DNA from: Diadema setosum
Taxonomy: Eukaryota; Echinodermata; Echinoidea; Diadematoida; Diadematidae
Direction of reading: 5' to 3'
Assembly: GCF_964275005.1 (NCBI RefSeq)
Contig: NC_092693.1
Coordinates: forward strand, 17,613,706 to 17,677,705
Length of the DNA: 64,000 nucleotides
The notes under the pieces are model-generated. The model made no database searches, had not been told where the DNA came from, and saw nothing but the letters and a program-made list of their open reading frames with translations. Made by a program: the position numbers and the translations under genes. How positions within the stretch are numbered: the stretch's first letter is position 1; every line of letters starts with the position of its first letter. Shown here piece by piece: positions 57,691-64,000 of the stretch.

Positions 57691-60149
57691 CTCAATTGAA
57701 ATTTCTAGTCAGTGAATCAAACAAAATTAATATTAATTGACATAGTATTATATACAGGAGCAAAGGCTGATGGATGGCTTTACGACGCTGTTACGCTCAT
57801 CGTCATAATCTAAACTGTTCGCTCTTTCATGTATTGTGAACGTTTGTTCCTATTTTAATGTAGATCTCACTTAAGAGTCTTATCTAACAGATTGGGGAGC
57901 TTTGAGTAGTGTCTCGTAATAATCAGAATGTCTATTTACAGATTTTAAAAGAATTATAATACCTTCTATATTGAATAATCAACAATTAATCTCAGTGAAA
58001 TTAAGTTTTATATATAAAATATGTGTACATTATGTATGTATCCTTGAGAGTCTTCTTTTTGAACCTATGCTAAATGCCAAATAACGGAAAGACTAAGCAA
58101 ATTATGCAAATTTTGATGGTAGCATTCTCTGATATGCACCATTACCATGCATTGAATATTATATGCATATTTCACTATACGTTTTAAATTTAACATGCTC
58201 ATGGGCTTCATCACTGCGGAATGAGCTGTTTATTGCATAAGTTTTACAGAGATAAATACCATGTTATCTATACCTTTTCCTGTCTAGTCTATCTATCTAT
58301 AAGTCTTAAACCAGAGAAAATAGTGATTAAAAACAGAACTATTAGGATGTACTTTCGAACAGATTTCACTTACCCAGAAATATTTCGAACAATACTTTGT
58401 GCCATGAAGAAACGGTGCGCTTTCGGCGAAGTGGCCTTGTGGTCCGAGAGGAGAGGAGTAAGTGCTATCAGTGCGAGATTGGCAAGATATGATCATTGAT
58501 GATGTTCTAATGGGGAGTGCTCTAAATTTACAAGATAAACTTATATCAAGCGGATGATTGCTCTATCAATTCGCGTTACACACAGCGCATGCGCTGCCTC
58601 ATCAATGTTCAATCGAACAACAATGATCGTGTCGAAATGGTAACGTGCATCAGAGACATGTAGCAATGTCGGAGTCTTAATTTGTGTATGTGCGTTTGTG
58701 TGTGTGCATGTGTGCGTGCGTGTATGTGTGATTCAGCAACACATATGAGAAGAACAGCTGCTTATTCTTGTTCAAACTAAGTTTATTGTGAAAATGAGCC
58801 TGATATTGAATGAAATTCAAAGAAAGACTATCATTAAAAAAGAAAAAGTGTGTATGTGTGTCCCTGTGTCTATGTGTTATGAATGTTTTTATTTGGGTTG
58901 ACAATAGACACTCCATGAATACTGAATTGCATTTATATGCTGCTGCTTTGGAGAAGAGAACCTTCTCTTAATCAGAAGGTGTACATATATATATATAAAT
59001 GCTATTCTGACATCACTTAGAGCTCAGGCAAAACAAGACTTTGGAATACATGTATTCCATCTTTAGCTATATTGATCCATCGATTGTCACTCCCATGTAA
59101 AATGAAATAAAATGAATGAACTGAACTTGTTTCAGAACCCACATTGTGGACATTTCATAAATACAGGTTATCATGGCTTTTTGCATATAATTATAACAAA
59201 TGTGGAGGGAACTACCAAGTAGCACCTCTTGTATCATGTACAAGGGCTTAATCATGAGCCCTGAGTATGAATATAAGGTTACAGAGTACATGTTTATGAA
59301 CAAGGCGCCTGCCCGGTACATTTCCATTTTATTAACTTCATAATGAAAGAAAAGATTACCATCCTAGTATACGTTTTGTGAACGCTACTAGAAAACATTG
59401 GTCAAATACACCGACATTTAACTTCCATGAAACTTAGTATTGATACTTTTCAAGAACATTTTTGAAAGCTTGTATTTAACGCTGTTAAAGCTTAGCGCTT
59501 GTTTCAATGAATGATTGACAGAATTCCAAAGCTTAGGACCAGTAAACATAATATTCTATTGCCAAAGCTAGTCTATTCTTCGGAAAATTAAAATCATTTG
59601 GTTGCCTTGTTGAGTAATCATGTATAACTTTATTCTTTTGGAACAATTTTGTAAACGCAGCGGAAGTAGCGCTGATTTCTACATGAAACATAAATAAGAC
59701 AACCCAGATGAAGTCGAGACGAAGTCATGATTTTCGGTAAAAATGCGGTTTTCTCTAAATAAGGAACAGAGGAATCTGTATGGGTGATGATCTATAAGCT
59801 TGATCGTATATCAATGGCATTGCTCTTTTCTGGAACAAAAGTACTCTTACTCTGCATGCCTATTTTTGTTTGCCCTGCATTCCAGTGCATGTGACGCAAC
59901 AAGACGATCGAACAACGCGCCCATTACCTTTTTAACAGGATAGATTATCGTAGACAAAGAGGGATTAGATTATAATTCTTAAATAATATTGGTAGAACCA
60001 AAGAGAGCCTGTACTAGTTTTTCACTCATAGCAAAATACAAATAAATACAATGACCGTGATCGTCCTGTCTTAAAAAAAAGAAAATGTGATAGCAGTGCA
60101 AACAGAGAGCAAAACTGTTTTCATCATCCTTTAAGATATCCACCTGCCT
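57691..60149. other. Spacer between duplication units, no gene seen
   Basis: AT-rich spacer 5' of GPCR 2. A GT/TATG-rich tract is at 58684-58730, a related worn tract at 58848-58872, and a LINE-type 3' tail (AAATGAAATAAAATGAATGA then ACTGAAC) at about 59100-59126. A non-coding first exon of GPCR 2 would be expected here or near 60.1 kb by analogy with GPCR 1 but is not identified. Confidence 0.45.
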
Positions 60150-60607
60150 GATAAAGAGAGTGTGGTCGGTTGAAATTTCATTCGCAACTTACGTCACCCA
60201 GTAGAAATAAAGTAGTAGTATGAAAAGCTCATACGAAAGCAACAACAACAACCGTCAGCCTTGTGTAGATAAGAAAGACAGTTGGGTTTTTTCAGTTCGG
60301 GTGGGTTTCAAGCGACTAATTTTGCATTTTTTTTTGTATTGTGTATATATTAGTGAAAAAGATAAGAGCCTAGAGAGGTGAACATTGATATCTCCCTTTA
60401 AAAAGGCTGTGCATATTCCCACACAGGTGTAGAATGTGTTACATTAATAATTAATCAACATCTGAAGATTTTTTTTTTTTATTTTTTTATTTAACATTCG
60501 ATAAAAAGAGTCTCCTTGTCAGCGTTATGTTGTCTCAGTTTTCACTGTAATTTGTACAAAAAAAAAAATCTCACTCTACATTTAATCAAATGCATAACAT
60601 GTTAGTG

Positions 60608-60787
<180 letters not shown>

Positions 60788-61059
60788 AGTTAAAAGACCT
60801 ACATTGCAAATACTGGTACATGTACAATAGATTATTTCATGCATGAAGACATCCGCTTCGTAATATCGCTCACAAAGAGGACTCTAGGAAGGCATCCGCC
60901 AGTTGGGTCGTAAACTAGGGGCGCTACCACGGTTATCTTCTCGTTCTTTGGACTCTCTGAATGTATTAAATGACGTCATGAAACGTTACTGCTTTGTCAC
61001 TGTACGGTATCACTGCTTTGCTTAACTTCATCACTTGTAAGGTTGAAGTGACCGGGCTT

Positions 61060-61207
61060 TTTTCACTCTCTCTCTCTTTATTTCTCACTCTTTATCTTTC
61101 ACTCTCCCTCTCACACACACAATGTTATCTCTCTGCCTCCCCCCTCTCTCTCTCTCTCTCTCTTTCACTCTTTATCTGCCTATATTTCTCTCTTTCTTTC
61201 TTTCTCT
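61060..61207. repeat. (CT)n-rich tract
   Basis: CT/TTTC repeats with a short ACAC patch, matching a CT-rich tract at about 53279-53350 in unit A. Confidence 0.85.
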
Positions 61208-61650
61208 GTCCAACATAACAAACGATCGATTGCATTTTTTTTTCGGCCTAACGTCGTATCTAGGCTACACGTAATCACCGGCTGATATCAGAAATATATA
61301 ATCACACTATCTGTCATATATTACCTTTTTGGCTATAATTTGGCCGAATGGTTTCATATGGAAATAAAAAATGGCGAGCATGTCAATTACTTTGCTATTT
61401 GTACTCTGTAAATGTACAGGAGCTAAAGTCACGCTCGTTTGGGAGTTTGATTAGGAATCAATCCTTTGGGAATGACATCAGTGGATGATTAAAGCTCTTT
61501 CGGACTTTATCTTAGCTCTTTTCTATCATGTTTGTGTGATTTTAATCATAGTGTATATTTAGCTCTTTTAACCCGTTAATGTTAAGCTTTAAAAAGAGTT
61601 TTCCTTAATCACATTCTGTTAGTAGGAAATTATAATTCCTTAACAGAATA

Positions 61651-63375
61651 ATGAAGGATAATGATAAAATATAGGGCAATATTTGAGAATGAAGGCTTCT
61701 TATGTTAATATACGAACTTGACTCCGCAAAACGTGCATATTAATGTACTTTTATACGCTTAATATGTGTGTGTTTATGTGTGCAAGCAATGCGTTCAGTT
61801 CATCATAATTCTGACGATACATTTGAAATTTGCAAGGAAAGATAGCAGATACGAGCTAAGAAAATACAAATATCATGATGAGCAACAGGTTCTATTTCTC
61901 GAGGACAGATTCAAACAATAAAAACGTGTTACTCCAATATTTCTTTCATCAATACCAAATCAACTGTTTTCTTATATTTCAGAGTACAAAATTAAGTGAA
62001 GTACTTACTCGTGAACTCACATATACACACATTCGCACATAGACAAGCTCTCTAAGTTTTCTACCTTTCTTGTTATTTTTCTTCACCAACATGAACAAGC
62101 TGAGTACTTTACTAATGTTAAGCAGTAACAATATACTTCGTATACCTAGGATGTGAATGAGACTTAAATCTTTTAACCCAAAGAATGCTGATACATTCAA
62201 ATTATCAGAGTCCTCTCTGTTTGGAAATTTTGAGAATGAGAGAGCCATATCACATTGTAGTTCGAGTCACATGAAATCCCATCTAGTTTAGCATACTTTG
62301 AGATCAAAAAGAAAAATTGTCAATATATGGAAGTAATATTGTTATCAAGCATTCTATCGTTTGATTTTGTTTTACATTTCTTATTTTGTATTCATATCTT
62401 TTCTGTTTGAATGTACTGTGACTGCTTTGTGTTATTCGTTTATACGTTGAACTTGTAAATTCTTTGAATTTTATGCACAGAACTGGTGAAAACACAGCTT
62501 ACGCTGAATGCGTCAACCTTCCCGAGTTGAAATAAATGAATGAATGAACGAATATTTCCACTATTCAGTATCTCTTTATAGGGTAGAAAATATACTTTTC
62601 TAAAACTTACGTCGTCAAGTGAAGAGCAAATAAATCACTTAAATTAGCGAGAAACTGTATTTTATGTGAAAGTGCATATTCAGACATGAATGATAACTCA
62701 ATCGTTTCCAAGATAGTGTCGTTTTAAGATAACCAAACCAAAAAAAGAAAAAGAAAAAGACGTTCACTTCGAAGTTAAACAAATGATTTTAACTTTCATG
62801 GCATAAAAGGCATGAACTGAGATAAAATACTTCTAATGGGGATAACGAGAAATAAAAGTATCTTTATTAAACGACTTAGTAATCATGGCTGTGTAATATG
62901 GCGATTTTGCCAAATAGAATACAATTTATATTGAATATATCTCTTGCGTGATGAGAGTTTCAAAGTCTTTGTATATATATAGAATGGATGAGCAGATCTT
63001 CAAAAATTCTTAGCTGAGAGCCATATAAGCTGATAGTGATATAATCACTTTAGAACAGTGATTGACAGTGCATATATGAATGTGCACAATACATACAGTT
63101 AGTTTAAGTATACGAATTTATTCGGCACATGTACTCAAATCGTATACAAAACATTCCAATGCATCCCATAACAGAAATTTGTCTACTGTCCCCCTAAATT
63201 TTGTGACTTGAAAACGATTAGAAATTCGTGAAGAGCTTTACTTCCTCTGAAAAAAGGAAGTACATAAAGATGCCTTTCCTAGCTATCCATCTCGTTTTCA
63301 ATCCCACGTCTTAGGCAACACATTACCCATGTTCTGTCGGTGGAAATTAATGAACGAGTTCCATCCACCCAACTG
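61651..63375. other. GPCR 3 downstream region, no gene seen
   Basis: AT-rich. A LINE-type 3' ending (GTTGAAATAAATGAATGAAT) at about 62526-62548 in + orientation probably closes a truncated LINE that is absent from unit A. From about 62.6 kb onwards the sequence aligns with the 3' flank of GPCR 2. Confidence 0.5.
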
Positions 63376-64000
63376 CTATCGAAATATCCTGCCCAACAGC
63401 AGAGTTAGAGTCCTACGAATCAACGGCTGTGCCAGGGCGTAGGCTGCTGGATTGAGCAAGCTGTTGCTGTATGTTATCCACCGGGCTATATCGGCGATAA
63501 CATCGCTCGGTGAAATACTGGAACTCAGAGAAATGCTGTAGATCATGAGGTTTACTCCGTTAGGGAACCAGGTCATGGCGAATACCAGAACGACGAAACT
63601 TAGTGTCCTAATTGCTTTGAGATTTTTACCTGTGAGTTCACCTTGCAGCGCTGGACACTGAGAGTTTTCTCCGAAAATACTCGAGATCAGCTTTACTCGT
63701 TTTGTGTCATTTCGGTGAGATTCATTCTCTATGTTCTTGTCATTATTGTCAAAATGAACGATGCTTATCTGTGAAGGGGGTTCGAATGACGAACTGCACC
63801 TTTCAACCGGCCTTATTTCCCGCTCTTTCGACGATGTTAATCGGGATTCAGTACGGATGATATCTGCATGATCTGCCAGCTCACTTGATATGCTTTTCGT
63901 GTAATTGTCTGGCCTGCTTCTTTCAGTCGAACGAGGGCGTCGTTTTCGCAGTCGAGTTCGAATGTGGAAGTAAATCCGTAGGTACAGGGTCATGATTACC
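63376..64000 (-). CDS. Rhodopsin-type GPCR 3, C-terminal part, cut by window edge
   Basis: About 208 codons in view, continuing past 64000. They cover the end of TM5 (MTLYLRIYFHIRTRLRKRRP), a long polar third intracellular loop, TM6 FAMTWFPNGVNLMIYSIS, TM7 RWITYSNSLLNPAAYALAQP and the stop at 63376-63378. It is the closest relative of GPCR 2: nearly identical helices, with most change and small indels in the loop (GRIFR ending against CRICRQKLGD). The visible part is open. Same strand and order as the other two. Whether its TM1 is intact cannot be seen. Confidence 0.92.
   Translation of the reverse strand, partial: VIMTLYLRIYFHIRTRLRKRRPRSTERSRPDNYTKSISSELADHADIIRTESRLTSSKEREIRPVERCSSSFEPPSQISIVHFDNNDKNIENESHRNDTKRVKLISSIFGENSQCPALQGELTGKNLKAIRTLSFVVLVFAMTWFPNGVNLMIYSISLSSSISPSDVIADIARWITYSNSLLNPAAYALAQPLIRRTLTLLLGRIFR

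Overview
This looks like nuclear DNA of an invertebrate deuterostome, most likely an echinoderm close to sea urchins. The support is: a Death-NACHT-LRR immune receptor gene with one very large NACHT/LRR exon; a tandem array of rhodopsin-type receptors with uninterrupted coding exons; AT-rich spacers full of dinucleotide repeats; many MITEs; and decayed CR1/L2/Jockey-like LINEs. No species can be named from the sequence alone. I saw no LTR retroelement, Polinton or other virus-like element, and no prokaryotic feature.

Layout. 1-13.6 kb: no recognisable gene; minisatellite, MITEs, a block rich in the octamer ATTTGCAT, microsatellites. 13.8-19.0 kb: a 414-bp tandem duplication joined to the 3' end of one LINE, a second LINE fragment, and a 1.15-kb element with inverted ends built from GACGAAATT-like units. 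19.98-26.87 kb (+): a vesicular inhibitory amino acid transporter (SLC32/VIAAT) relative in three recognisable coding exons; its second intron holds a MITE almost on the splice donor and an antisense, nearly full-length LINE. 26.9-36.9 kb: no gene recognised; two tRNA-like sequences, AT repeats, a 499-bp TTAA-bounded MITE. 36.88-40.22 kb (+): the NLR gene (Death exon plus NACHT/LRR exon). 40.2-48.5 kb: mostly repeats, with one possible Cys-rich exon. 48.56-64 kb (-): three related class A GPCR genes in the same orientation. The second carries a short TATA expansion that breaks its first membrane segment; the third runs off the window. Flanking non-coding DNA is duplicated with the receptors (about 51.5-57.7 kb against about 60.1-64 kb), so the array grew by segmental duplication of a unit of roughly 7-8.6 kb.

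The genes do not form a pathway. The NLR and the GPCRs are both of kinds known to expand in echinoderms (innate sensing and chemosensation). The transporter would load an inhibitory transmitter or another small amino acid into vesicles. The most notable points are the loss of the conserved TM3-ECL2 cysteine pair in the receptors, the precise TATA expansion in receptor 2, the inverted element at 17.9-19.0 kb, and several palindromic TTAA-bounded MITEs.
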